DNA of 64,000 nucleotides. Source: an uncultured Thalassolituus sp. (GTDB taxonomy: Bacteria; Pseudomonadota; Gammaproteobacteria; Pseudomonadales; Oceanobacteraceae). The DNA lies in NCBI RefSeq assembly GCF_950066645.1, contig NZ_CATMFB010000014.1, positions 1 to 64,000 of the forward strand. Reading direction: 5' to 3'. Below the pieces are notes generated by a model, which saw only the letters and a program-made list of their open reading frames with translations, did no database searches and was not told the origin of the DNA. A program made the translations under genes and the position numbers. Positions 48,232-58,115 of this stretch are shown one piece after another (within the stretch, counting starts at the first letter, position 1; every line of letters starts with the position of its first letter).

Positions 48232-49152
48232 TCAGCGACGCCCCCCGCCACCAAGGCCAAAGCCCTGACGGAGCTGATCCAGCGGATCGTTTTCGGTGGT
48301 AATAAACGTCAGCGGTGCGCGCAGACGCATTAACCGGGTCTGAAGATCGGCCACTGCCTGTCTCCAGTGCTGCTGGTGTTCCTGCCGTGATTTGTCTGAG
48401 ACGTGGAGTGACCGCCGTTGGTTGCCATCGGTGACATCGAAGTGCCCGGCAGGCAGGTCGCGCTCAAATGGATCACTGACATGCACTGCCAGCAGGTCGC
48501 AGTGGCGGCTGAGTGGATAGAGCACGCGCTCGCACTCATCATCGAATCCTGACCAGTCACTGATGATATAGACTGCGGTCCCGGGGCGGGCGATCCGGGC
48601 AATATGCCGGCAGATATCCAGCATTCTCGGAGCCGCTTCTGCCGGCTGTGATACCGGAGTGCTGGCCAGCTGATGAAGATATGCCATCAGCGTTTTGCGG
48701 CCGGTATGTGGGCGCAGATCAAATTCGTGAGTGTCGTTAAACACCAGACCTCCCACCCGGTCGCCATGGCTCATGGCCGACCAGGCGAACAGCGCTGCGA
48801 TGTCGGCGGCAACCACACGCTTCAGAGCCCGGCGGGTGGCGAAATTCATGCTCGCTCGCAGGTCACAACAGATTAAGACCGGGCGTTCCCGTTCTTCGCG
48901 GAATACTTTGATATGCGCATCGCCGGTCCGCGCGGTGACCCGCCAGTCCATACTGCGGATGTCATCTCCGGGCTGGTATTCCCGCACTTCCGAAAAGTCG
49001 ATACCGCGACCGCGCAGGCGGGAAGTATGCGTGCCAGCCTGATCGTTCAGAATTTTTTTCTGACGATGCAATGGCAGAAGGCCCGCCAGAACACGAAGTC
49101 CGGCGAGGCGTTCCGCATCAATCTCTGTCCCTGTCGAGAATTCCTGGTGCAT
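48232..49152 (-). CDS. DUF58 family protein
   Basis: 306 residues, no signal peptide. Conserved DUF58 block VREYQPGDDIRSMDWRVTAR then FREERERPVLICCDLRASM, with a degenerate VWA-like fold after it. It is nearly always next to a MoxR ATPase, as here (the ATG overlaps the moxR TGA). It probably binds MoxR or a client protein. Confidence 0.9.
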   Translation of the reverse strand: MHQEFSTGTEIDAERLAGLRVLAGLLPLHRQKKILNDQAGTHTSRLRGRGIDFSEVREYQPGDDIRSMDWRVTARTGDAHIKVFREERERPVLICCDLRASMNFATRRALKRVVAADIAALFAWSAMSHGDRVGGLVFNDTHEFDLRPHTGRKTLMAYLHQLASTPVSQPAEAAPRMLDICRHIARIARPGTAVYIISDWSGFDDECERVLYPLSRHCDLLAVHVSDPFERDLPAGHFDVTDGNQRRSLHVSDKSRQEHQQHWRQAVADLQTRLMRLRAPLTFITTENDPLDQLRQGFGLGGGGRR

Positions 49153-50111
49153 CAGGCTACCGGTACGCGCTGTAGTAACTCATCAATGATTGTCTGGGAA
49201 GTCATACCACGGGCTTCCGCCTCAAAGCTCAGCAGTATCCGGTGGCGCAGAACATCGTGCGCTACAGCCCGGACATCGTCGGGGCTGACATAGTCGCGAC
49301 CCGCCAGCCAGGCGTGTGCCCGGGCGCAGCGATCGAGCGCAATGGTGCCACGCGGGCTGGCGCCGAATTCAATCCAGCGATCCAGATCTTCGCTGTATTT
49401 ACCGGGCTCGCGTGTGGCAATAATCAGTTGCACCAGGTATTGCTCGACGGCATCACTCATGTGCAGTGCCAGCGCTTCCTGACGGGCTTTCAGTATGTCT
49501 GCCTGAGTCAGCGGATCAGCGTTGCTGAGCGTCGGGGCCATGGCCTCACCGCGGGCAAGGCGCAGGATTTCCTGTTCTGCAGACGCGTCAGGGTAGTCGA
49601 TCTTAACGTGCATCAGGAAGCGGTCGAGCTGCGCTTCAGGCAGCGGGTACGTGCCTTCCTGTTCGATCGGGTTCTGAGTCGCCATCACCATAAACACCTG
49701 AGGTAATGGGCGGGTGACACCGCCAACTGTCACCTGACGCTCAGCCATGGCCTCAAGGAGTGCGCTCTGAACTTTTGCCGGAGCACGGTTGATCTCGTCC
49801 GCGAGAATCAGGTTATGGAAGATCGGACCTGCCTGAAAATCGAAGGTCTGTGTCTGAGGGCGGTAGATCTCGGTCCCTGTGATATCACCGGGCAACAGGT
49901 CAGGCGTGAACTGCACCCGTTTGAATTCGCCTTCGATACGTTCGGCCAGTGCATTGATCGCTTTCGTCTTGGCAAGGCCCGGTGCGCCTTCTACCAGAAG
50001 GTGCCCATCGGCAAGCAGAGTGAGTATCAGACGTTCGACCAGACGGGGCTGGCCAATGATGCTCGCCTGCAGACTCGTGCGCAGTTGCTGAAATCCTTCC
50101 TGTAAGCTCAT
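49152..50111 (-). CDS. MoxR-family AAA+ ATPase
   Basis: 319 residues. Walker A GAPGLAKTKA (about 39-48), Walker B LILADEINRAPAKVQSALLE, sensor 1 VMATQNPIEQEGTYPLPEAQ, and the C-terminal lid with SPRGTIALDRCARAHAWLAG. MoxR proteins act as chaperones that insert metal or mature membrane complexes. First gene of the moxR-DUF58-DUF4381-batA-batB-batD operon. A 208-bp gap separates it from the divergent glutamate dehydrogenase gene. Confidence 0.93.
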   Translation of the reverse strand: MSLQEGFQQLRTSLQASIIGQPRLVERLILTLLADGHLLVEGAPGLAKTKAINALAERIEGEFKRVQFTPDLLPGDITGTEIYRPQTQTFDFQAGPIFHNLILADEINRAPAKVQSALLEAMAERQVTVGGVTRPLPQVFMVMATQNPIEQEGTYPLPEAQLDRFLMHVKIDYPDASAEQEILRLARGEAMAPTLSNADPLTQADILKARQEALALHMSDAVEQYLVQLIIATREPGKYSEDLDRWIEFGASPRGTIALDRCARAHAWLAGRDYVSPDDVRAVAHDVLRHRILLSFEAEARGMTSQTIIDELLQRVPVA

Positions 50112-50319
50112 GTTTATCCTGTCCGGCTCGTTGTTTTTAAAGGGATTTTAGAGGGTTGGTGGGCGGGGTCAATCCTCAGATGGGGCGCGGAAGACAAAGT
50201 TTCGGTGAGGTTCGTAAAGGAGAGTCAATCAGACCCGGTAACAACAATGATCTTTATCAGGCTGGCAAAGTTGACGAATGGGCTAAGCTGAAAGTAGGAC
50301 TACAGCCAGAGGCGGCATC

Positions 50320-53300
50320 ATGCTAACCACCCTACACACCCTGATTGAGGAGCGTAACAAGGACGCTCAGGCAACACAGCTGAAGAAATTTTCTGATGTT
50401 TACTATTCGGGCGCACCGGCAGAAGAAGTGCTGGCGCGCGCCGTAGAAGATCTGTACGGCGCGACACTGTCGTGCTGGCAGTTTATTCAGACCCGTAAAG
50501 CGGGTGCGCCTAAGGTGCGGGTTTTTAACCCGGATCATGAGAACCATGGATGGCAGTCACTCCACACTGTGATTGAAATCGTTTATGACGATATGCCGTT
50601 TCTCGTTGATTCTGTGCGGATGCAGCTCAACGCCCGTCTGATGTCGCTGCATGCTATCCATTATTGCGTATTACACGCTGAGCGGGACAAAGCCGGTAAG
50701 CTGAAAACAAGCAGCGACTGGACTCAGCCATCCGACAAGTCGGTCGCTGAAGCCATCATCTATATCGAAGTTGATCATCATTCTGACAGCGCCCTGATGG
50801 ATACGCTGGCCGCAGAGCTGGAAGATATTCTCAGTGAAGTTAACCGCTGTGTCAGAGATTTCCCTGCCATGCTGCAGAAAGCCCGGGATGTCGCTGTAGA
50901 GCTTGGCCGGTCCTGTACCCATCCGGATTCGGATGAATGTGCCGAAGCGGCAGATTTTATGGTGTGGCTGGCAGACAACCATTTTACCTTTCTTGCGTAC
51001 GACGAATTTACAGTCACAACGACCAAGGGCGAGAAACATGTGGTTCGCGACCCGGCGAATGACCTCGGGATTTTCCGCGATGTCGATACCAGCCGCAGCA
51101 GTGTCCGCCTGAACGACCTCGAACCAGAGACCCAGAATTTTATTACCGGATCTGAACTGATCAGTTTTATGAAATCCGGCAACCGTAGCCGGATTCATCG
51201 CCCCGCGTATCCGGATTATGTCGTTGTGAAGCGCTTTGATAAAAAAGGCAATGTTGTGGGCGGCGCACGTTTTATGGGCCTGTTCACTTCGATTGTGTAT
51301 ATCGAAACTCCGAACAATATCCCGATTGTACGCCGCAAGCTTGATGCCGTTCGTGACATGGCCGGCTTTGAAAAAGGCAGTCACAGCGGTAAAGAGCTGG
51401 ACCGTATTCTTGAGGTGTATCCTCGTGATGAGCTGTTCCAGTCGGAAGCAGCTGAGCTACAGCGGACCTCCGTCAGTGTTCTGAATATTCAGGAGCGTCG
51501 CCAGACCCGGGTATATCTGCGCAAAGACTCGTACAGTAAATTTATTTCCTGCCTGGCGTACACCCCGCGGGACGTTTACAACACTGAGCTGCGCCAGAAA
51601 ATGGAGGAGGTGTTACGGCAGGAATTTTCTCCGCTGGATATCGAATTCAATACGCACTTTTCTGAGTCTGTTCTGGCGCGTACTCACTTTATGGTTCGTC
51701 TCAACCCTGAGGTTGATCTCGAATTTAATGACGAACTTGTGGCCAGTAAGATCCGTCAGGTGGTCCGCTCCTGGTCTGACGACCTGCACAGCGCACTGAT
51801 TGAGCAGGTGGGTGAAGAGAAGGGGAATACTCAGTATCACGAATACCGTCATGCGTTTCCGGCCGGTTACCGGGAAGATTTCTCAGCGCGGACTGCCGTT
51901 GCAGATATCCAGCATATGGAGTCTCTGCGGGGGCTGAAAGACGGTGAGCTGGCGATGACCTTCTATCGCGAGCTGGAAGAAGATGAAAACCAGCTGCGTT
52001 TTAAACTGTTCAACGCAGAGACTATTCTGCCGTTGTCGGACGTGATTCCGGTTCTGGAAAACTTTGGTCTGCGGGTACTGGGCGAACATCCCTATGAAAT
52101 TGTCTGCGCTGACGGCCGTCGCGTGTGGATTCATAATTTCAGTCTGCGTTACACCCTGGCCGATAAAATAAATATCGCTGAGGTGAAGAAGGTCTTCCAG
52201 GATGCCTTCCGTGCCATCTGGGCTGGAAAAGCAGAAAACGACGCCTTCAACCGCCTGGTACTTGGCGGGCAGCTGGGTTGGAAAGACATTGCGCTTCTGC
52301 GTGCCTACGCGCGCTATATGAAACAGATCCGCTTTGGTATTTCTGAAAGCTACATCGCCGACACCCTCAGTCGCTACATTCCTGTGGCGGCCCAGATTAC
52401 GCAGTTGTTTCATCTGCGCTTCGGGCTTGCTGAGCAGAGCACTGACAAACGTCAGCAGGCTTTTGATGCGTGTGAAGCGTCGCTGCTGGAAGCACTGGAC
52501 GATGTCGAGCAGCTTAACGAAGACCGAACGATCCGCCGTTATATCGAGCTGATCAAAGCTACGCTGAGAACGAACTACTTTCAGACCGATGCTGACGGGG
52601 CCGATAAATCGTATCTCTCGTTCAAACTGAATCCGGCCGCCATTTCTGATATGCCGCTGCCGCGCCCTATGTTTGAAATTTTTGTTTATTCGCCACGGGT
52701 AGAAGGTGTCCATCTGCGTGGTGGTAAGGTCGCCCGCGGTGGCCTGCGTTGGTCGGACCGCGTGGACGATTTCCGTACCGAAGTACTGGGCCTGGTCAAG
52801 GCTCAGCAGGTGAAAAATGCGGTGATTGTGCCTGTAGGAGCGAAAGGTGGCTTTGTTGCTAAATGCCCTCCGAAAGAAGGAGGCCGCGATGCCTTTATGG
52901 CAGAAGGCGTAGCCTGTTATCAGACCTTTATCAGTGCATTACTCGATGTCACCGATAATCTTGTGGAAGGCAGCGTTGTACCGCCCGAAAAGGTTGTGCG
53001 CCACGACCCGGATGACCCGTATCTGGTTGTCGCCGCGGACAAAGGGACCGCGACATTCTCAGATATCGCTAACGAGATTGCGGTGAATCGTGGTTTCTGG
53101 ATGGGCGATGGTTTTGCTTCTGGTGGCTCAGTCGGTTACGACCATAAAAAAATGGGTATCACGGCTCGTGGCGCCTGGGTGTCTGTGCAACGACACTTCC
53201 GCGAGCAGGGGCATAATGTTCAGGAACAGGATTTCTCCGTTGTCGGCGTGGGTGACATGGCGGGGGACGTGTTTGGTAACGGCATGCTTCTGTCAGAACA

Positions 53301-55155
53301 TATCTGCCTGGTAGCAGCCTTCAACCACATGCATATTTTTATCGACCCTGAGCCTGATTCCGCCAGCAGTTACAAAGAGCGTAAACGCCTCTTTGAACTG
53401 CCCCGCTCAAGTTGGGAAGATTACGATAAATCGCTGATATCCAAAGGCGGTGGCATCTTCCTGCGCTCGGCGAAAAAAATCAGTATCACGCCAGAAATGA
53501 AGAAACGCTTTGATATCTCTGAAGATACACTGGCCCCCACCGACCTGATAAAAGCCGTGCTTAAAGCGCCTGTGGATCTCATCTGGAACGGCGGTATCGG
53601 TACTTACATCAAAGCTAGCAGCGAACGTCATTCGAATGTCGGAGACAAAGCGAACGACAGCCTGCGGATTAATGGCAACGAAGTCCGGGCCAGAGTTGTC
53701 GGAGAGGGCGGTAACCTTGGTATGACGCAGCTGGGTCGTATTGAATATGGCCTCAACGGTGGCGCGTCATACACTGACTTTATTGATAATGCGGGCGGTG
53801 TCGACTGCTCCGACCACGAAGTAAATATCAAAATTATGCTGAACGAGGTGATGGACAACGGTGACCTCACCCGCAAACAGCGTAATGAAATATTTATGCA
53901 GCAGACCGATGCGGTGGCTGATCTTGTTCTGCACAATAATTATCGCCAGACACAGGCCATTGCGCTTGCCTATCGTGACTGCATTGAGCGACTGGATGAA
54001 TATGCCCGCTTAATGAAAGATTATGAGCAGCAGGGAAAACTCAATCGGGCACTGGAGTTTCTGCCGAACGAAGAAGAGTTGCAGGAGCGTCGCAATCAGA
54101 GCATTGGCCTGACCCGGCCTGAGCTGGCGGTGTTGATTTCTTACACTAAGGCCGACCTGAAAGAGCAGCTGAATAAAGCCGTGATCACCGGCGACGACTA
54201 CATTTCTGATATTGCCCGGACGGCTTTCCCGGATGCGCTCAGCGAACAGTTCGCGGAACCCCTGAAACGTCACCGCCTGCGGAAAGAAATCATTGCGACT
54301 CAGCTGGCGAACGACCTGGTGAACTTTATGGGCATTACGTTCGTTAATCGCCTGAAAGATTCTGCCGGGGCCTCGGTGACCGATATCGCACGGGCCTATG
54401 TGACCGCTCGGGATGTGTTCTCGCTTGCGGATTACTGGTCGAAAATCAATGCGCTGGACTATCAGATTGATACTGACGTTCAGGAAGAAATGATGGCCGA
54501 GCTGATGCGCCTGGTCCGCCGGGCGGCGCGTTGGTTCCTGCGTAATCGTCGGGTTAATGTCGATATCGAACATGAGGTCGCGAAATTCCGTCCGGAAGTT
54601 CAGAAGATAGCTGCGAACCTGGGTAACACCCTAAAAGGCGCGGCACTGGAACGTTGGCAGGCGCTCTACCAGAAGCGTTGTGAGCTGGGCGTGCCAGAAG
54701 ATCTCGCCGCCTTCAGTGCGGGGGCAAGTGAACTCTACGCGGCACTCGGCGTTATTGAAGCTGCATCGCAGAGTGATTGTGCCGTAGAGCAGGTCACTGA
54801 AGCCTACTTCGGGGTGGGTGAGCACCTCTCCCTCAGCTGGTTCCTGGAGCAGATCAATGCGCTGCCCGCGGGTAATCACTGGGAGGCAATGGCTCGTGAA
54901 AGCTTCCGTGATGATCTCGACTGGCAGCAGCGCTCTCTGACCGTAGGTATCCTCAAAGGGCATCCTGATGATGCCTCCCTTGAAGAGGCGATTGCGCACT
55001 GGCAGGAAGAGCAGGAGTTACTCGTCAGCCGCTGGCAGAAAATGCTGGACGAGTTGAAAGCAACCGAGCAGATGAACTTCCCTATGATTGCCGTGGCCCT
55101 GCGTGAGCTGCTGGATCTTGCACAGGCCAGCCGTCACCGTCGTGAGACGGACTAA
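50320..55155 (+). CDS. gdhB: NAD-specific glutamate dehydrogenase, large (GDH180) type
   Basis: 1611 residues, the length of the 180-kDa class found in Pseudomonas and Streptomyces. A long N-terminal regulatory part (ACT-like; PFLVDSVRMQLNARLMSLHA) is followed by the catalytic core from about 780: GGLRWSDRVDDFRTEVLGLV, VPVGAKGGFVAK (catalytic Lys), VGDMAGDVFGNGML, and NGGIGTYIKASSE. It oxidises glutamate to 2-oxoglutarate and ammonia, a catabolic reaction. AGAGG lies 7 nt before the ATG. A weak promoter, TTGACG-N18-TAGGAC, ends 20 bp before the start. Confidence 0.94.
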   Translation: MLTTLHTLIEERNKDAQATQLKKFSDVYYSGAPAEEVLARAVEDLYGATLSCWQFIQTRKAGAPKVRVFNPDHENHGWQSLHTVIEIVYDDMPFLVDSVRMQLNARLMSLHAIHYCVLHAERDKAGKLKTSSDWTQPSDKSVAEAIIYIEVDHHSDSALMDTLAAELEDILSEVNRCVRDFPAMLQKARDVAVELGRSCTHPDSDECAEAADFMVWLADNHFTFLAYDEFTVTTTKGEKHVVRDPANDLGIFRDVDTSRSSVRLNDLEPETQNFITGSELISFMKSGNRSRIHRPAYPDYVVVKRFDKKGNVVGGARFMGLFTSIVYIETPNNIPIVRRKLDAVRDMAGFEKGSHSGKELDRILEVYPRDELFQSEAAELQRTSVSVLNIQERRQTRVYLRKDSYSKFISCLAYTPRDVYNTELRQKMEEVLRQEFSPLDIEFNTHFSESVLARTHFMVRLNPEVDLEFNDELVASKIRQVVRSWSDDLHSALIEQVGEEKGNTQYHEYRHAFPAGYREDFSARTAVADIQHMESLRGLKDGELAMTFYRELEEDENQLRFKLFNAETILPLSDVIPVLENFGLRVLGEHPYEIVCADGRRVWIHNFSLRYTLADKINIAEVKKVFQDAFRAIWAGKAENDAFNRLVLGGQLGWKDIALLRAYARYMKQIRFGISESYIADTLSRYIPVAAQITQLFHLRFGLAEQSTDKRQQAFDACEASLLEALDDVEQLNEDRTIRRYIELIKATLRTNYFQTDADGADKSYLSFKLNPAAISDMPLPRPMFEIFVYSPRVEGVHLRGGKVARGGLRWSDRVDDFRTEVLGLVKAQQVKNAVIVPVGAKGGFVAKCPPKEGGRDAFMAEGVACYQTFISALLDVTDNLVEGSVVPPEKVVRHDPDDPYLVVAADKGTATFSDIANEIAVNRGFWMGDGFASGGSVGYDHKKMGITARGAWVSVQRHFREQGHNVQEQDFSVVGVGDMAGDVFGNGMLLSEHICLVAAFNHMHIFIDPEPDSASSYKERKRLFELPRSSWEDYDKSLISKGGGIFLRSAKKISITPEMKKRFDISEDTLAPTDLIKAVLKAPVDLIWNGGIGTYIKASSERHSNVGDKANDSLRINGNEVRARVVGEGGNLGMTQLGRIEYGLNGGASYTDFIDNAGGVDCSDHEVNIKIMLNEVMDNGDLTRKQRNEIFMQQTDAVADLVLHNNYRQTQAIALAYRDCIERLDEYARLMKDYEQQGKLNRALEFLPNEEELQERRNQSIGLTRPELAVLISYTKADLKEQLNKAVITGDDYISDIARTAFPDALSEQFAEPLKRHRLRKEIIATQLANDLVNFMGITFVNRLKDSAGASVTDIARAYVTARDVFSLADYWSKINALDYQIDTDVQEEMMAELMRLVRRAARWFLRNRRVNVDIEHEVAKFRPEVQKIAANLGNTLKGAALERWQALYQKRCELGVPEDLAAFSAGASELYAALGVIEAASQSDCAVEQVTEAYFGVGEHLSLSWFLEQINALPAGNHWEAMARESFRDDLDWQQRSLTVGILKGHPDDASLEEAIAHWQEEQELLVSRWQKMLDELKATEQMNFPMIAVALRELLDLAQASRHRRETD

Positions 55156-55244
55156 GCGTCACAGCGTCTTCTGAATCGGCCTTCTGGTTGAACCCATGAG
55201 CGACCCGGTGTAAAACTGCAGCAACTTTTACACCGGATCGCTCC

Positions 55245-56315
55245 ATGAGCTGCTTCAGATTCATCAGTGCTGCAATGCTGGTCTTACTGCTTTCGTTGTC
55301 TTCCCGGGCGGCAGAGGTGGACCAGTTTTTCGGTATTGAGAGCACCCGACTGACCGACGCCACCCCGGCGCTTGATCGAGAGGTCAGATCCCGGCTCAAG
55401 CGTGCACTGAAGCGGGCCAATCGTAACGAGCCCCATCTCAAACCCAGAAAAGTTCAGCGGGTCCCCAAACAATCACACTGTTCGGTACCCCGTCTTTATG
55501 ACTCGGTGGAGCTGTTGCTTGCCCGGCCGATCGTTGGGCAGCTGGAAAGCTTCGCAGAAAAAAGCCCGGATATTTCCCGGGTCCGCGTTGCACTCAGTGA
55601 TTCGGTATACCGGGACTTTACCTGGCCTCAGTCTCCTTCGCTGGTGCTGTCGGAGCGCGTTGCGTCTGTGATCCGGGTCGGAGATACACTGATCGGTACA
55701 GATAAACTCGGGCATTTTTTTACTGAAGGGTTCAGCTACTTCGACGAAACCCGCTATCTGGATCGCCCTGTCGATGATGCCCTGCTGTTTGGGGAGTGGA
55801 CTGAGTCGGTGTATTTTGGCGCGCAGACCACCGGTGTTTATTCCTATGCTGATCTGGTCGCCAATTTTAATGGCCTGCGTTTCTGGAACCGTCTGCTAGT
55901 TCATCATCCTGATCCGTTGACGAAAAAGCTTCCTGAGCCTTATATCCGCTGCGAGAATGACGACTGGGTGCTGGCGGCGCCTTTCACTCTGGCAGGCTAT
56001 GTCGACCCCGCCTGGAACGAAAGCGTGAACTGTTCTTCTTTCCGCACGCTGCGACTGCTGGAGTCTGTACTCAATTACGGCCCGGCATGTCGTGCGGAAT
56101 TCCTTCCGTGGGATAAGTACGATGCCTTTGCTGCGCGCCTGTTTAATACAGCAGGGCCTGGAATTATGCCTGATTATCTGCAGCCAGAAGTGATTCTGCG
56201 GCAGAGAAACCCTGACTTTGCCACCAACCGCGTGATGCGCTGGATCCGGGATTTCCGCGAAGGACTGGAGCGCTGGCGTCTGCGCCGGGAATTGTCGGGA
56301 GACAAGGCGCCATGA
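55245..56315 (+). CDS. Hypothetical secreted protein
   Basis: 356 residues with a signal peptide ending SSRAAE. Conserved-looking blocks include DTLIGTDKLGHFFTEGFSYF, VYFGAQTTGVYSYADLVANF and TLAGYVDPAWNESVNCSSFR. The DKLGHFF...EG motif suggests a metal site or membrane-linked enzyme, but I know no named family. It overlaps the DUF2835 gene by ATGA. Confidence 0.75.
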   Translation: MSCFRFISAAMLVLLLSLSSRAAEVDQFFGIESTRLTDATPALDREVRSRLKRALKRANRNEPHLKPRKVQRVPKQSHCSVPRLYDSVELLLARPIVGQLESFAEKSPDISRVRVALSDSVYRDFTWPQSPSLVLSERVASVIRVGDTLIGTDKLGHFFTEGFSYFDETRYLDRPVDDALLFGEWTESVYFGAQTTGVYSYADLVANFNGLRFWNRLLVHHPDPLTKKLPEPYIRCENDDWVLAAPFTLAGYVDPAWNESVNCSSFRTLRLLESVLNYGPACRAEFLPWDKYDAFAARLFNTAGPGIMPDYLQPEVILRQRNPDFATNRVMRWIRDFREGLERWRLRRELSGDKAP

Positions 56316-56536
56316 GCCAGGAAGTCATCGTCGATATCTACATCAGCGCAGATGAATACCAGCGCTATTACCGCGGCTCAGCGTCGCGGGTGGTTGCAAC
56401 CACATCAGATGGCCGCACCGTGCAGTTTCCCGCGGGTGTATTACAGCGAGTCGTCGGGCATGACGGTGTCCGGGGACGTTTTGCTATCCGCTTCAGTCAG
56501 GCAGGAAAGTTCGAGTCGATTGAACGCCTTGGCTGA
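56312..56536 (+). CDS. DUF2835 family protein
   Basis: 74 residues, small beta-rich cytoplasmic protein: YISADEYQRYYRGSASRVVA, then RTVQFPAGVLQRVVGHDGVR and GRFAIRFSQAGKFESIER. This matches the DUF2835 family of gammaproteobacteria, function unknown. Coupled to the secreted protein gene through a 4-bp overlap, 86 bp before pyrD. Confidence 0.8.
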   Translation: MSQEVIVDIYISADEYQRYYRGSASRVVATTSDGRTVQFPAGVLQRVVGHDGVRGRFAIRFSQAGKFESIERLG

Positions 56537-56554
56537 TTTTTTTGTTACGGATCA

Positions 56555-56583
56555 TCTACATACCTGGATGAAATCCCTATAAT
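56555..56583 (+). promoter_or_regulatory. pyrD promoter
   Basis: TCTACA, 17-bp spacer, TATAAT, then the GC-rich discriminator GCGCGCC, 40 bp before the pyrD ATG. A perfect -10 with a GC discriminator suggests growth-rate or nucleotide-linked control. That control is inferred. Confidence 0.7.
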
Positions 56584-56622
56584 GCGCGCCATTCTGAGAT
56601 TTTTACTCCCCAAGAGGTAGCT

Positions 56623-57642
56623 ATGAACTGGTACGGCCTGGCCCGGAAATTCTTATTTATGATGGACGGTGAAACGTCCCATGAAATCGGGCTGAACATG
56701 CTGGGCACGGCAGAGCGTCTTGGATTACTGAAATTTCTTGTGAAGCCAGTGGCTGACTCTCCGGTGACCGTGGCAGGAATTCAGTTTCCGAACCCGGTTG
56801 GGCTGGCTGCCGGACTGGACAAAAATGGCGATTATATTGATGCCTTCGCCCGCCTTGGGTTCGGTTTTATTGAAATCGGAACCATCACTCCGCGCCCACA
56901 GCCCGGAAATCCTAAGCCCCGTCTGTTCCGTCTGCCGGAGCAGCGCGCCATTATTAACCGCATGGGCTTCAATAATAAGGGCGTTGACCATCTCGTTGAG
57001 CAGGTAAAAAAGGCGCGTTTTAAAGGGGTTCTCGGCATCAATATCGGCAAGAACTTCGACACTGCCGTGGAAGATGCTACGTCGGATTACCTGATCTGCC
57101 TCGATAAGGTGTATCAGTATGCGACATACATTACTGTGAATATTTCCTCGCCGAACACACCGGGGCTGCGTACGCTCCAGTACGGTGATGCCCTGCGTGA
57201 CCTGCTGTTGCCGATCAAGAAGCGTCAGGCAGAGCTGGCGCAGAAGCATGGCTACAAGCCTGTGTTTGTGAAAATTGCGCCCGATATGACGGAAAGCGAG
57301 GTGGACACGGTCGCCGCGACACTCGTTGAATGTGAAATGGATGGAGTGATTGCGACGAATACCACGCTCTCCCGTGACGGAGTTGAGGGAGCAGAGCACG
57401 GTGGCGAGGCTGGTGGGCTTTCAGGCGCTCCAGTAGAAGCGCTGTCGACGCTCACTATTCAGCGCCTGGTCAGTGCGCTGGAGGGCAGACTTCCTGTGAT
57501 TGGTGTCGGTGGCATTCTCGATGGGTGTTCAGCGGCCGAAAAGCTACGTGCCGGCGCAAGCCTGGTGCAGGTATACTCGGGTTTTATTTACCGGGGACCG
57601 GAGCTGGTCGGCGAATGTGTCGATTCGCTGCGTAACGCCTGA
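56623..57642 (+). CDS. pyrD: Dihydroorotate dehydrogenase (quinone), class 2
   Basis: 339 residues, membrane-associated flavoenzyme of pyrimidine synthesis that passes electrons to quinone. An N-terminal amphipathic helix ([20 protein letters not shown]) is the class 2 mark. FMN and substrate motifs follow: [55 protein letters not shown] (Ser base), ATNTTLSR, and IGVGGI...[20 protein letters not shown] precedes the ATG. Confidence 0.97.
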   Translation: MNWYGLARKFLFMMDGETSHEIGLNMLGTAERLGLLKFLVKPVADSPVTVAGIQFPNPVGLAAGLDKNGDYIDAFARLGFGFIEIGTITPRPQPGNPKPRLFRLPEQRAIINRMGFNNKGVDHLVEQVKKARFKGVLGINIGKNFDTAVEDATSDYLICLDKVYQYATYITVNISSPNTPGLRTLQYGDALRDLLLPIKKRQAELAQKHGYKPVFVKIAPDMTESEVDTVAATLVECEMDGVIATNTTLSRDGVEGAEHGGEAGGLSGAPVEALSTLTIQRLVSALEGRLPVIGVGGILDGCSAAEKLRAGASLVQVYSGFIYRGPELVGECVDSLRNA

Positions 57643-57656
57643 GGTTGATATAAAGA

Positions 57657-57723
57657 GGCCCGGCAAAGTTTGCCGGGCCGGACCCCCGTGGAGAGGGGGC
57701 ACAGGTCTGACGTTAAACGTCAG
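57657..57723. terminator. Two palindromes between pyrD and rmf
   Basis: GGCCCGGCAA and TTGCCGGGCC (57657-57679) form a 10-bp stem with a 3-nt loop. CTGACGTT-A-AACGTCAG (57707-57723) is a second. Neither has a T-run. They lie between two convergent genes and probably act as bidirectional transcript ends. Confidence 0.5.
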
Positions 57724-57756
57724 GAGCGTGTGAAAAGGGTTGTTGGTTGCCCTGTA

Positions 57757-57951
57757 CTAAACAACCATTCGATGAATACCAGAAACGCCCGTGTAGCCGT
57801 CCCAGTTGTCTGATCTTCCAGTTCGCCACCCGGCTAACCAGTCTTCCCGGTTGGCTCCTGGAGGGGCGAGATCCTTGGAGCGGCGCTCAACGCCAGCTCG
57901 GTAACCACGTGCAAATGCTCTTTCGTGCATATCGCGTTTCTGTTTCTTCAT
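57757..57951 (-). CDS. rmf: Ribosome modulation factor RMF
   Basis: 64 residues. MKKQKRDMHERAFARGYRAG is a close match to E. coli RMF (KRQKRD...ERAxxRGYxAG), followed by GRSKDLAPPG-like and WLAGWRTGRSDNWDGY blocks. RMF drives 70S dimer (100S) formation in stationary phase. AGGAAG lies 7 nt before the ATG. It is divergent from rlmKL, with a 164-bp gap that should hold both promoters. The C-terminal 10 residues differ from E. coli. Confidence 0.93.
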   Translation of the reverse strand: MKKQKRDMHERAFARGYRAGVERRSKDLAPPGANREDWLAGWRTGRSDNWDGYTGVSGIHRMVV

Positions 57952-58115
57952 AGTGTTGCTTCCTCGCTGTTACTGAAAACATCGGTCGGCAGCCACAGAA
58001 AATCGGCGGGCCACGGATAGTTGTACCGTGACACTATGTTGAAAGTTAACGATTGATTTCTTCTAAGCAGACGTTTTTTTAACGTTCTGCGTTATTTAAA
58101 GACCGGTAGCATCTC